Below are positions 9,557 to 18,100 of a DNA stretch of 33,799 bases, one piece after another. Below the pieces are notes generated by a model. It did no database searches, was not told where the DNA came from, and worked only from the letters and a program-made list of their open reading frames with translations. Both the position numbers and the translations under genes were made by a program. Position 1 is the first letter of the stretch, and each line of letters starts with the position of its first letter. The DNA is from an uncultured Porphyromonadaceae bacterium (GTDB taxonomy: Bacteria > Bacteroidota > Bacteroidia > Bacteroidales > Muribaculaceae): the NCBI GenBank assembly GCA_947178165.1, contig CAMWXH010000022.1, forward strand, positions 1 through 33,799, given 5' to 3'.

Positions 9557-11506
9557 TTATAATTGCTCAGCTTCCTTTATCCATAGGGAAGAGGATGCAT
9601 CCGAGGGCATTCTCCAGTCTCCTCTCGGTGAAAGGCAGACGCTTCCGACCTTCACACCATCAGGCATGCAGGATCTTTTAAATTGTTGGCTGAAGAAGCG
9701 ACGGTAAAAAGTAACGAGCCATTTCTTGATGGTTTCCTTGTCATAAACCTTTTCAAAAGCTTTGCAAGCCAATGCATAGATTTTAGTGGGGGAGAAGGAA
9801 TGGCGCAACATCAGGTGTAGGAAAAAATCGTGGAGCTCGTAAGGCCCGACAAAATCTTCAGTCTTTTGTGCGATTGTTCCGTCGGAGGCCGCAGGCAGCA
9901 GTTCCGGGCTTATCGGAGTGTCGATGATATCTTGCAGCGTACGCTTCACATCTTCATTTTCATCAGAAATCATGTATCCCTTCACAAGATCTCTCACAAG
10001 AGTTTTAGGAATGGATGCGTTTACTCCGTACATTGACATCTGGTCACCATTATATGTACACCATCCAAGAGCCAATTCCGAAAGGTCGCCGGTTCCTATC
10101 ACTATGCCGCCAATCTTATTGGCCATGTCCATAAGGATCTGAGTCCTTTCCCTTGCTTGAGAATTTTCGTAGGTTGCATCATGTTTTTCCGGATCTTGCC
10201 CTATATCGGAAAAATGTATCTCCACAGCTTTATTGATGGGTATCTCCAATGGAGTCACCCCTAATTCCTTCATCAGGTTCCATGCATTCCCGTGAGTTCT
10301 TTCTGTGGTTCCGAAGCCGGGCATTGTTATGCCAACTATCCCTTTCCGGTCAAGAGAGAGGAGGTCGAAAGCCTTGACGGTGACAAGAAGGGCAAGAGTG
10401 GAATCCAGGCCGCCTGATATGCCGATAACAGCTTTTTTACACCCGATTGCTCTCAGACGCTGAGCGAGTCCCCACGATTGGATTGAGGAAATTTCCTCGC
10501 ATCGGCGACGTAGAAGATTTTCATCCTTTTCAACAAAGGGGGTGGGATTCACATAACGGTATTCAAGAATTTCATCAACTGTTTTCTCGCTACGCGCCCC
10601 GCCGATTTTATCATGGCTAATTCTTATGGGGGGAATTATTCCTGTATCAGGCTCAATTCGGAATGTGTTGTGACGCTGACGGTCGTTTCGTAAAAGTTCG
10701 ATGTCAATGTCGGCAATCTCCATTTGAGGGGCAAGCACGAATCGATCCGATTCCTTGAGAATCACGCCATTTTCAGCGATTATGCAGTTTCCGGCAAATG
10801 CAAGGTCGGTTGATGACTCGCCGGCTCCAGCCGAGGCATATACATATCCGCACCGGCAACGGGCCGACTGTTGTGCAATAAGATCGATGAGATATGTGTG
10901 TTTTCCGGCAAGTTCATCTGTTGCAGATAGGTTGAATATTATTTCAGCCCCGGCTTTTGCCATTTCTGAACTTGGAGGAACAGGCACCCATAAATCCTCG
11001 CAGATTTCAACTCCGAAAGTCACTCCCCCCAAATCGAACAGAAGTTGAGTGGAGAAAGGGACTTCATATCCTGATAAAGTAAGTTTCGCCTCCGATTTCA
11101 TACCTTCGGCAAACCATCTGCGTTCGTAAAATTCATTGTAGTTAGGGAGATAGGTTTTAGGAACAATTCCCCAAACCTTACCGTTGGCTACAATGGCCGC
11201 ACAATTATAGATTGCGTTCTTTGCCGCTACGGGGAGGCCAACAATCAGCGTAGTTTCCACCTCCTTGGAGAAATCAGCAATCCTCTTTAATCCTTGAATC
11301 GCTTTTTCCAGAAGGAGAGACTGAAAGAAAAGGTCGGCACAAGTGTATCCGGTGATGGATAATTCCGGGAATAGAAGCAGATTAACTTTTTTTTGACTCG
11401 CTTCCTTAACCATTTTGCAGATCTGATCCACATTAAATTCCACATCCCCGACCTTGACTCCAGGTTTGGCGGCGGCAACGCGAATATATCCGAGATTCTC
11501 CATCAT
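9557..11506 (-). CDS. nadE: glutamine-dependent NAD+ synthetase
   Basis: It amidates nicotinic acid adenine dinucleotide to NAD+ with ammonia taken from glutamine. The N-terminal nitrilase-type glutaminase has the triad E48 (LFPELSITGYTC), K117 (VPKTYLPNYNEFYE) and C169 (GVEICEDLW). The C-terminal synthetase domain has the ATP pyrophosphatase loop ISGGLDST near residue 358, with GTGDLSELALGW and YGVNASIPKTLV further on. The length of about 649 aa is standard for the two-domain form. I use the ATG at 11506; another ATG follows at 11503, and a TTG at 11509 is in frame but less likely. It is the first gene of the long minus-strand run. Its upstream region holds a promoter match and inverted repeats described separately. 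Confidence 0.97.
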   Translation of the reverse strand: MMENLGYIRVAAAKPGVKVGDVEFNVDQICKMVKEASQKKVNLLLFPELSITGYTCADLFFQSLLLEKAIQGLKRIADFSKEVETTLIVGLPVAAKNAIYNCAAIVANGKVWGIVPKTYLPNYNEFYERRWFAEGMKSEAKLTLSGYEVPFSTQLLFDLGGVTFGVEICEDLWVPVPPSSEMAKAGAEIIFNLSATDELAGKHTYLIDLIAQQSARCRCGYVYASAGAGESSTDLAFAGNCIIAENGVILKESDRFVLAPQMEIADIDIELLRNDRQRHNTFRIEPDTGIIPPIRISHDKIGGARSEKTVDEILEYRYVNPTPFVEKDENLLRRRCEEISSIQSWGLAQRLRAIGCKKAVIGISGGLDSTLALLVTVKAFDLLSLDRKGIVGITMPGFGTTERTHGNAWNLMKELGVTPLEIPINKAVEIHFSDIGQDPEKHDATYENSQARERTQILMDMANKIGGIVIGTGDLSELALGWCTYNGDQMSMYGVNASIPKTLVRDLVKGYMISDENEDVKRTLQDIIDTPISPELLPAASDGTIAQKTEDFVGPYELHDFFLHLMLRHSFSPTKIYALACKAFEKVYDKETIKKWLVTFYRRFFSQQFKRSCMPDGVKVGSVCLSPRGDWRMPSDASSSLWIKEAEQL

Positions 11507-11509
11507 CAA

Positions 11510-11590
11510 TTCATTTTTTTTGCCCAGTTTTCACTTATGCTTTCCCTAATTTCTTATGACGAAGCATAAGAGCAAACGGGGGATATTATA
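11510..11590 (-). promoter_or_regulatory. nadE 5' leader with alternative stems
   Basis: Between the predicted promoter and nadE, CATAAG-type sequences can pair in two exclusive ways. AGCATAAG at 11563-11570 pairs over 8 bases with CTTATGCT at 11534-11541 (21-base loop). CATAAGA at 11565-11571 pairs over 7 bases with TCTTATG at 11552-11558 (6-base loop). In the transcript the shared strand comes first, so the near and far partners compete. This could be a regulatory leader. The pairing is direct from sequence; a function is conjecture. Confidence 0.3.
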
Positions 11591-11592
11591 TG

Positions 11593-11624
11593 CAAAGATA
11601 ATTAAACATTTTTATATTTAGAAA
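11593..11624 (-). promoter_or_regulatory. Predicted promoter of the nadE operon
   Basis: On the minus strand a perfect -7 box TATCTTTG (11600-11593) lies 20 bases downstream of TTTC (11624-11621), one mismatch from the Bacteroidetes -33 consensus TTTG. It is about 85 bases upstream of the nadE start. A dyad, AACATTT at 11605-11611 and AAATGTT at 11622-11628, lies across the spacer and -33 box and could be an operator. The promoter match is good; the operator idea is weak because the DNA is AT-rich. Confidence 0.55.
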
Positions 11625-11672
11625 TGTTATTTAACTAATCTCTCTCAATTCTATAAACTAAAAGAAAATAGT

Positions 11673-12155
11673 ATGAAAAAATCATTGAAGATTGTTTGTG
11701 GTCTGTTGGGAGCAGTGGCTCTTTTGGCGCCAGTTAAGGCCCAAGCTCAGAAGGGAGAGAAGTCCTTGGGACTGATAGGTGGTTTCTCCACTTATAATAA
11801 TGGAGGCTATATGGGTGTGGATTTTCAATACACAATAGTGAATCATGTAAGATTAGCTCCGGATATAGCCTATAGCTTCCGAAACGACGGGAAATCGGCG
11901 TTCATACTTGATGTTGATTTGCATTTCCCCTTCAAAATTGCAAAGGGATTTGGAGTGTATCCCCTTGTAGGTTTCGCATTCAATAACTGGAGCTATGCCG
12001 GAGGTGGGCATGCCAGCAGGGCAGGTGGCAATTTCGGAGCCGGTTTTGATTTTTATCTCACCTCAAATCTAAAGCTTACGCTTCAGGGAAAATATTCTGT
12101 TATGAACGATACAAGCGGTGGCTTTATCGGAATGGGTATAGGATATGTGTTTTGA
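11673..12155 (+). CDS. Secreted small outer-membrane beta-barrel protein
   Basis: A 160-residue protein with a clear signal peptide: MKKSLKIVCGLLGAVALLAP core, likely cut after AQA near residue 25. The mature part has short alternating stretches ending in aromatic residues (YMGVDFQYTIV, FILDVDLHFPFKI, FGVYPLVGFAFNNW, FGAGFDFYLT, LKLTLQGKYSVM) and ends in GIGYVF. A C-terminal phenylalanine is common in outer-membrane barrels. About eight strands would fit an OmpW/OmpX-size barrel. No ligand or function can be read. It is divergent from nadE and sits alone, closed by a strong terminator. The specific role is unknown. Confidence 0.85.
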   Translation: MKKSLKIVCGLLGAVALLAPVKAQAQKGEKSLGLIGGFSTYNNGGYMGVDFQYTIVNHVRLAPDIAYSFRNDGKSAFILDVDLHFPFKIAKGFGVYPLVGFAFNNWSYAGGGHASRAGGNFGAGFDFYLTSNLKLTLQGKYSVMNDTSGGFIGMGIGYVF

Positions 12156-12207
12156 TAAAATATGAAAGTAAAAATCCTTTTGATATACAAAATAATTCGT
12201 ATATACG

Positions 12208-12239
12208 AAAAATGGATTCTCAATTGAGAATCCATTTTT
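12208..12239. terminator. Perfect bidirectional terminator
   Basis: A 32-base perfect palindrome (arms 12208-12223 and 12224-12239). Its outer ends are A5 and T5, so either transcript ends in a U-tract. It lies 52 bases after the plus-strand barrel gene and 29 bases beyond the stop of the minus-strand DUF4295-type gene, and would serve both. Confidence 0.9.
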
Positions 12240-12268
12240 TGTATCGAATGTATAAACAATAACTCTAA

Positions 12269-12418
12269 TTATTTAAGAGCGTCTTTAACTGCATCGTTAG
12301 GCACCATTTCCTCTTTGAAGACATAAGCGCCTGTTTTAGGAGATTTCTCCATCTTGATGACCTTGCTGTAAGTGCGGCCTTCACCTTTCTGAAGAGACGC
12401 GACGGTTTTCTTTGCCAT
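12269..12418 (-). CDS. DUF4295-type small basic protein, candidate Bacteroidetes-specific ribosomal protein
   Basis: A 49-residue ORF read by hand from the sequence. It begins MAKKTVASLQKGEGRTYSKV and ends VPNDAVKDALK, with 11 lysines and one arginine. It matches the DUF4295 family as I know it, a protein found almost only in Bacteroidetes downstream of rpmG. Its start is ten bases after the rpmG stop, so it is the third gene of a ribosomal operon. I recall that a ribosome structure from Flavobacterium described a phylum-specific large-subunit protein named bL38. This gene is a candidate for that protein by size, charge and context, but I cannot confirm the identity. No enzyme motif is visible. 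Confidence 0.88.
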   Translation of the reverse strand: MAKKTVASLQKGEGRTYSKVIKMEKSPKTGAYVFKEEMVPNDAVKDALK

Positions 12419-12428
12419 AAATCAGTGC

Positions 12429-12617
12429 TTATTTAATTTCTTTGTGAACGGTAACTTTCTTAAGGATGGGGTTATATTTCTTCAACTCCAGACGACCTGT
12501 AGTATTCTTACGGTTTTTAGTGGTGATGTAACGAGACATACCGGGCATACCGCTTGCCTTATGTTCTGTGCATTCCAGAATCACCTGGACTCTGTTGCCT
12601 TTAGCTTTCTTTGCCAT
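12429..12617 (-). CDS. rpmG: 50S ribosomal protein bL33
   Basis: A 62-residue bL33 with the typical start [20 protein letters not shown], the central [21 protein letters not shown] and the terminal HKEIK. It has a single cysteine (C16), so it is the zinc-free form rather than the four-cysteine form. bL33 binds 23S rRNA near the E site. It lies 18 bases after rpmB and ten bases before the DUF4295-type gene, in one operon. Confidence 0.97.
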   Translation of the reverse strand: MAKKAKGNRVQVILECTEHKASGMPGMSRYITTKNRKNTTGRLELKKYNPILKKVTVHKEIK

Positions 12618-12635
12618 AATTGTTCTGTGAGATGA

Positions 12636-12899
12636 TTAAAGAGAAAGGATTTTGATATCTTTGAAATCGAGATTACCTTCGGCCTCTGCTTTTTTGAGAG
12701 CTGCGTTAAGACCAATCTTGTTGATGGTGCGGAGAGCTCTTGTAGAGAGACGCAATACAATCCACATGTCCTGCTCAACCCAATAGAATTTCTTTGTGTG
12801 CAAGTTTACCTCGAACTTGCGTTTGGTGCGACGCTTTGAGTGAGAAACGTTGTTGCCCACCTGCGCTTTTTTGCCTGTAATTTGACAAACTTTTGACAT
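12636..12899 (-). CDS. rpmB: 50S ribosomal protein bL28
   Basis: An 87-residue bL28, slightly longer than the E. coli protein. Recognised by [27 protein letters not shown] at the N terminus, LHTKKFYW, and [15 protein letters not shown]. Only one cysteine is present, so there is no zinc-binding pair. It is the first gene of the rpmB-rpmG-DUF4295 operon and has a leader of about 115 bases, with its own promoter further upstream. Confidence 0.97.
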   Translation of the reverse strand: MSKVCQITGKKAQVGNNVSHSKRRTKRKFEVNLHTKKFYWVEQDMWIVLRLSTRALRTINKIGLNAALKKAEAEGNLDFKDIKILSL

Positions 12900-13014
12900 G
12901 GCTGTTGTTATAATTCTTTAAAATTTAACTTCATTGGTGTTTAGGCCGCCATCTCAGTTCTCATATCATCGCCGGTTGCATCATTCCGGCAACTTTTAAG
13001 GATGTGCCACAAAA
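12900..13014 (-). promoter_or_regulatory. Long structured leader of the rpmB operon
   Basis: The distance from the predicted transcription start (about 13014) to the rpmB ATG is roughly 115 bases, long for a Bacteroidetes leader. Two overlapping stems exclude each other: GCCGG at 12971-12975 with CCGGC at 12986-12990, and GTTGC at 12975-12979 with GCAAC at 12989-12993 (plus-strand coordinates). Ribosomal protein operons are often autoregulated through such leaders, but no known leader family is recognised here. Confidence 0.35.
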
Positions 13015-13020
13015 CGTGTG

Positions 13021-13052
13021 CAAAATTACAATTTTTATTTTAATCTTGCAAA
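13021..13052 (-). promoter_or_regulatory. Predicted promoter of the rpmB operon
   Basis: Minus strand: -33 box TTTG at 13052-13049, spacer of 20 bases, -7 box TAATTTTG at 13028-13021. Both boxes match the Bacteroidetes vegetative promoter TTTG-N19-21-TAnnTTTG exactly. It lies between cinA and rpmB, so the ribosomal operon is separately initiated. Confidence 0.75.
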
Positions 13053-13109
13053 TTTTTTTGTTGATAAAGTTTATTAATAGCTGATTTTCAACGGTAAAAA
13101 ACTTTCGAA

Positions 13110-13889
13110 TCAGTCATCATTAATGTCGTCGGGAGTGGTATAGGAGTTTCGTAGTAGATTTATCAGCATCACCATCCCGTGGTTGGTGGCTGAATCAATC
13201 ACCTCATCGCGCGTGCCGGAGAAGTGAAGGCATTCGCTAACAATCCTCTCTCCGATCTTAACTGCAATCCACACTGTTCCCACGGGCTTGAATTTTGTGC
13301 CTCCGTCGGGACCTGCTATGCCGCTTGTTGCAATGGCGCAGTCGGTGTGCATTAAGCGTGCCACCCCTTCAGCCATCTGTTCCACCACCTCTTTTGAAAC
13401 AGCTCCATAACGGTCAAGATTTGTTCGAGACACATTGAGCACACCTGCTTTCACGTCGTTGCTGTAGCTCACCACGCTTCCTAAGAAATAAGCCGAGCTT
13501 CCCGGAATCTGAACAATCTTATGGGCGATACTTCCACCCGTGCAGCTCTCTGCAGAAGAAACAGTGAGTTCCCGTTCTTTCAGAAGCTCGCCAAGTACCT
13601 GAGACAGGGATTTGTCTTCTGTGGTGATTACTTCCTGGCTGAAGATTTCATTTAATGAGGCCTGATAGCGGTTCATGTTGAATCGCAGCAACTCGAGGCC
13701 TGAATTTACTCCTGTCAGGACTACTCGTGTAACAAGATTATTTGTGTCAACCGTAATCTTTACAAATTCCGGGAGTTGCGCCTCAAAATGTTTCAAGATA
13801 TTGGCCAGTTCGGATTTCGTGTAGCCGTAAATAACAATATGGCGGGTTTCCTTATGCACGGGATGATCCTTTTGTGATTCGCTGTTCAT
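13110..13889 (-). CDS. CinA-family nicotinamide-nucleotide amidohydrolase lacking the N-terminal domain
   Basis: A 259-residue protein. The C-terminal part, from about 95, is a complete CinA/PncC domain that deamidates NMN to NaMN: SSAESCTGGSIAH with its serine-rich active-site motif, the YSNDVKAGVLNV segment, and CAIATSGIAGPDGGT. Residues about 18-85 resemble the middle linker domain of full-length CinA. The N-terminal COG1058 (molybdopterin-binding-like, pyrophosphatase) domain of about 170 aa is absent. It is not encoded upstream either, because the tsaD stop is only 42 bases away. The gene shares the tsaD transcript. NMN recycling would pair with NadE function elsewhere in the window. Confidence 0.88.
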   Translation of the reverse strand: MNSESQKDHPVHKETRHIVIYGYTKSELANILKHFEAQLPEFVKITVDTNNLVTRVVLTGVNSGLELLRFNMNRYQASLNEIFSQEVITTEDKSLSQVLGELLKERELTVSSAESCTGGSIAHKIVQIPGSSAYFLGSVVSYSNDVKAGVLNVSRTNLDRYGAVSKEVVEQMAEGVARLMHTDCAIATSGIAGPDGGTKFKPVGTVWIAVKIGERIVSECLHFSGTRDEVIDSATNHGMVMLINLLRNSYTTPDDINDD

Positions 13890-13931
13890 ATTCCTTATAA
13901 TATAGGTGGATTCAGAAAAATTAGAGTAGTC

Positions 13932-14948
13932 TTAAAGTTTCACTCTTGCGAATGGCGGCCGGTCGAGCGAACAGAAGTCATTATTGAGATATTTAAAATA
14001 TCCTGCTGTGGCAACCATAGCTGCATTGTCAGTGGTGAAAACACGTTTTGGAATCCAGGCCTTCACCCTCTCTTTTTCACAGAGCTTTTCCACACCCTCG
14101 CGCACAGCAGAATTAGCCGACACTCCGCCTCCGATTGTAACGTGCTTGACGCCGGTCTGCCGAATAGCCTTTTTAAGTTTATTCAAAAGAATGTCAACAA
14201 TTGTTTTTTGCAAGGATGCGCATAAGTCTTCAAGGTTGTCTTTTATGAAGTCCGGGTTCTCTTTGATGCCATCCCTCACCGTATAAAGGAAACTTGTTTT
14301 CAGTCCACTGAATGAATAGTCAAGGTCAGGAATATGGGGCTTGCTGAATTTGAACCGTTCCTCATCTCCTTTGGAGGCCAGCTTATCGATGTGGGGCCCT
14401 CCGGGGTAGGGAAGCCCCATAACCTTTGCACATTTATCGAACGCTTCGCCGGCGGCATCATCGATAGTCTGTCCAAGGATTTGCATATCTTCAGCACTCC
14501 TTACAAGCACGATTTGCGAATTTCCGCCTGAAACAAGCAGGCAAAGATATGGAAATTCCGGAACCTCATCCTCTTCATTCTCTTTAATGAATTGAGAAAG
14601 AGCATGAGCGTGGAGATGATTCACATCGATCAAAGGCACATTTAGTCCGATTGCCAACCCTTTCGCAAAGGAGGTGCCTACGAGAAGCGAACCCAATAGG
14701 CCCGGCCCGCGAGTATATGCTATTGCTGAGATATCATCTTTTGTAATATTGGCTTGACGGATTGCCTCAGAAACAACAGGCACAATATTTTGCTGGTGAG
14801 CACGCGAAGCAAGTTCGGGCACGACCCCTCCATAGGCTTCGTGGACTTTCTGACTCGCTATGACATTGCTTTTCAACAAACCGTCCGATATCACCGCGCA
14901 AGATGTATCATCGCAGGAAGATTCTATTGCTAAGATATTTATGCTCAT
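13932..14948 (-). CDS. tsaD: tRNA N6-adenosine threonylcarbamoyltransferase (TsaD)
   Basis: It transfers the threonylcarbamoyl group from TC-AMP to A37 of ANN-decoding tRNAs, as the catalytic member of the TsaBDE complex. At 338 aa it is the standard length. Motifs: ESSCDDTS at 9-16, metal-binding H111 and H115 in NHLHAHALS, a LVSGGNSQI nucleotide-binding loop, GGGVSANSAVRE, and a C-terminal TTDNAAM carrying the metal-binding aspartate. The gene is divergent from tamB and has a well-matched promoter. It leads a two-gene unit with the cinA-like gene. TsaC, the first enzyme of the pathway, is encoded about 5 kb away on the same strand. Confidence 0.97.
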   Translation of the reverse strand: MSINILAIESSCDDTSCAVISDGLLKSNVIASQKVHEAYGGVVPELASRAHQQNIVPVVSEAIRQANITKDDISAIAYTRGPGLLGSLLVGTSFAKGLAIGLNVPLIDVNHLHAHALSQFIKENEEDEVPEFPYLCLLVSGGNSQIVLVRSAEDMQILGQTIDDAAGEAFDKCAKVMGLPYPGGPHIDKLASKGDEERFKFSKPHIPDLDYSFSGLKTSFLYTVRDGIKENPDFIKDNLEDLCASLQKTIVDILLNKLKKAIRQTGVKHVTIGGGVSANSAVREGVEKLCEKERVKAWIPKRVFTTDNAAMVATAGYFKYLNNDFCSLDRPPFARVKL

Positions 14949-15031
14949 TTTATTTGACCAGACTCATTCTGAATGAAATTGTTTAAATAAACTCCATAAG
15001 AAGAGTCTATGTTTATACAACTTTTGATTTA

Positions 15032-15062
15032 CAAATTTAATAAATATTGCCGTAAGAGCAAA
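15032..15062 (-). promoter_or_regulatory. Predicted tsaD promoter
   Basis: Minus strand: TTTG at 15062-15059, 19-base spacer, TAAATTTG at 15039-15032. This is a full match to the Bacteroidetes -33/-7 pattern. The expected leader before tsaD is about 75-80 bases. Confidence 0.75.
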
Positions 15063-15075
15063 ATATTATTTTCAG

Positions 15076-15108
15076 TTCGGGCAATTCCAATAGATTTTAT
15101 TAATTTTG
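15076..15108 (+). promoter_or_regulatory. Predicted tamB promoter
   Basis: Plus strand: TTCG at 15076-15079 (one mismatch from TTTG), 21-base spacer, then an exact -7 box TAATTTTG at 15101-15108. The tamB ATG at 15128 is only about 12 bases beyond the expected start site, so the leader would be very short. It is back to back with the tsaD promoter. Confidence 0.55.
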
Positions 15109-15127
15109 TAAAAAAGAATTGATCGGG

Positions 15128-18100
15128 ATGACAATTAAAGTTGTCAATAGAACATATAAAATATACAGGGTTTTACGCAGCGTGCTTTTCACCGCCGTTG
15201 TTGCGGTGGCAGTGCTGTATGTCGGCCTATATATTTTTTTAAGCATCCCTCCGGTTCAGAATCACATAAAAAACAGAGTCGCAAAAGAGCTGACCACTTT
15301 TCTGGGTGGCGAAGTGAAAATTGGTGAGATTGACATCATCCCTTTCAACGAAGTCCGCATGAAGAGTGTAGAATTCTTTACTCCAGAGGGGGAAAGATGC
15401 ATCGAGATTGGGACGCTCGGGGCAGGAATCAGGCTGTGGAAGCTTGTGCGCGAAGGAAGGATAGAGATTACATACGCTGAAATCCTTGGCTTGAAAGGCC
15501 GTGTGAGCCAGGCGGAGAAGGACGGGCCTCTGAACATTACCTACATCATTGAAGCACTCTCTCCCAAAGATAAATCTAAGCCGCCAACAAAATTCGATCT
15601 GCAGATTAATAATGTTGTAATTAGAAAATCTTCGCTTTCCTTCGACCGTCTTTGGAAAGAAAAGGATGGTGCAGGGAAGGATAATCTTGTGTTTGATCCT
15701 AACCATATCTTGCTGACCGATCTTATGGCCGACCTTAGATTGCCTCGCCTGAAGAATGACGATTTTACGATCGACCTCCGCCGACTCTCCTTTAAATCGT
15801 ATTCCGACTTCAATGTCAGAAAATTAGCCTTAAAGGCACATTTCACCAATAAGGAGCTTTCAGTTTCTGACTTCCTGCTTCTTGTAGGAGAGGGCGAAAT
15901 AAAGGTTGGAGATATCGGTCTGACTTACGAATCGATAAACAAGATAGCTGATGCGCTGGAAACCGGTGATCACTTTATTGAGGTGAAAGGGAGCAATCTT
16001 GCTCCTGTTGATTTTAAGTTCTTTTATCCGGAGCTGAGTCGCTTTAATGATAGGTTCGACCTCACGATAAATGCTTCGGGAAATCTCGATAGAATCAGGG
16101 TGGAAAGATTCGGTTTGGCTCAGAAAATCGGTGAAGCCAGCATAGAATTAGCCGGAAGTCTGGAGAATCTACGTAACCGATCGCGGCTTCACGCAAGCCT
16201 TGACTATATCAAGGCAAACATTCCATCGCTTTTCTTCCAGCAGGTCATCGCATCCTCCCGTCTGGGAAGTAAGGATGAGGCAACTATTCTTGGTCTTGTT
16301 TCGAGAATAGGATCATTAACGCTTGATATGAAAGGCCTTTACTCATTTGCCGACGGAGCCATAATGGCGGATGGCAATATAGATACCTCGATAGGCGGCG
16401 TTTCTTTTGACCTTAACGGCAAATGCAGGGATAAGAGCATGATTGCCGGCAAGTTTTCTGTAAGCACAGACAGTTTCAATGTAGGGAGTCTCCTCGACAA
16501 CTCAAAATTGGGGGAAGTATCGTTATCCGGTGAAGGCGACATAGACATAAGAAATAAAGATATTAATGGTAGAACAAAACTATTGGTCAACTATATAGAT
16601 TACAACGGGAACAGATTCACTGACATTAATATTGAAGGAGGGAAAGAGGGGGAGAACCTGAACGGAGAGGTTAACATAGATGACCGTTATGTGAATCTTT
16701 CCCTTGCAGGCGTGGCCACTCTTGCAGGAGAAAGATCGAGAATTGACATCCATGGTGATATTTCATCAATCTATCCTGGGGTCTTTGGCATTCTGCCAAA
16801 ATATGATGGCTATAATGCAAGCTGCAGGATTGACGGCGAACTCTATGGAAATAACATCGACAATGTGATAGGAACATTGAATGTAGATGACTTCTCGTTC
16901 ACAAATGGAAGTGAGAAAGGGATAAGGCTTGGGGCCATAAGGTTAAGCTCGAGAAATGGAAATGATGACCCTGAAGTTATAGGTAAACAACATTCTGCGG
17001 AAAGAATAATTGACCTGTCAACCGATTTTATGACGGCAACCGTGGAGGGTGCATTTAAGGTAAAAGACTTGGTGCCGGGCATCAAGAATTTACTTTGTAA
17101 CAATGTGACTACCCTCATAGGAGGAAACGAGAGCGCAGGAAGCAAACATGGATACGCCGACCTGAATATTAATATATTCGCTCAGGACCGTCTTCCCGAC
17201 TTTCTTCATCTGCCTGTCCGACCGCTTAAAGATATATCCATAAAAGGGAGAGTCGATTTGGATGAAGGAAAAATCGAGTGTGAGGCTTCTGCGCCTTATC
17301 TGTTGCAGGGCACAAACAAATTGATAAGCAATACCCGGCTTTATGGGGTTGTGGAACAAGGGAAAGGCGGGGCAGTCAATCTTGGCGCCACCATGCCAAT
17401 CAAAAATGACAGAGCCAATCTTGAATTGGCCATCAATGCATTTCATGATAACGCTCAGATTGATCTTGGCTGGACGATGGTCAACAATCAAATGGCTAAA
17501 GGGAATGTAAGCATGTTTGGTGCGGTCACCAAGAATCCCTATTCAGGCAAGCCTGATTTTTCAATCACGATAAATCCCTCTACATTTACTCTGGGTCCTT
17601 CCGACTGGAAAATTGAAGAATCCAAACTCTTTTATTCGGATAAGAAAGTAAATGTTGATAACCTTCGCATCTGGAATGACAAGCAGTTTGTGGAGATTGA
17701 TGGCGTGGCTTCAACCGATCCCGCGGATGAAATGAATGTAAGGCTCGCGGATATTGATCTTGAATATATATTCGGCATCCTCAATATCAATTATGTCTCA
17801 TTTGGCGGAATAGCCACCGGAGAGCTTATGGCATCCTCCGTATTTACCAAAACTCCCGTGGCGCGGACCCGACGGTTGAATGTTAAAGACTTGTCGTATA
17901 ACGAAGCAGTGCTTGGAGACGCAGATATTTTCAGCTGCTGGAATAATGAAGAGAAGGAGGTTGAGATCCATGCAGACATAATTGAGGAGGGCCATGGCGG
18001 AGCGAGGGTTGATGGCGGAGTTTTCGTGACCCGTGATTCCCTTTCGTTCGATATGAAAGCTGACAAGGTGAACGTAGCCTTCCTTAAGCCATTTATGTCG

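Noticed and set aside
11507-11509. TTG start for nadE
   Set aside because: Two ATG codons follow at once, and the TTG would add one residue only.
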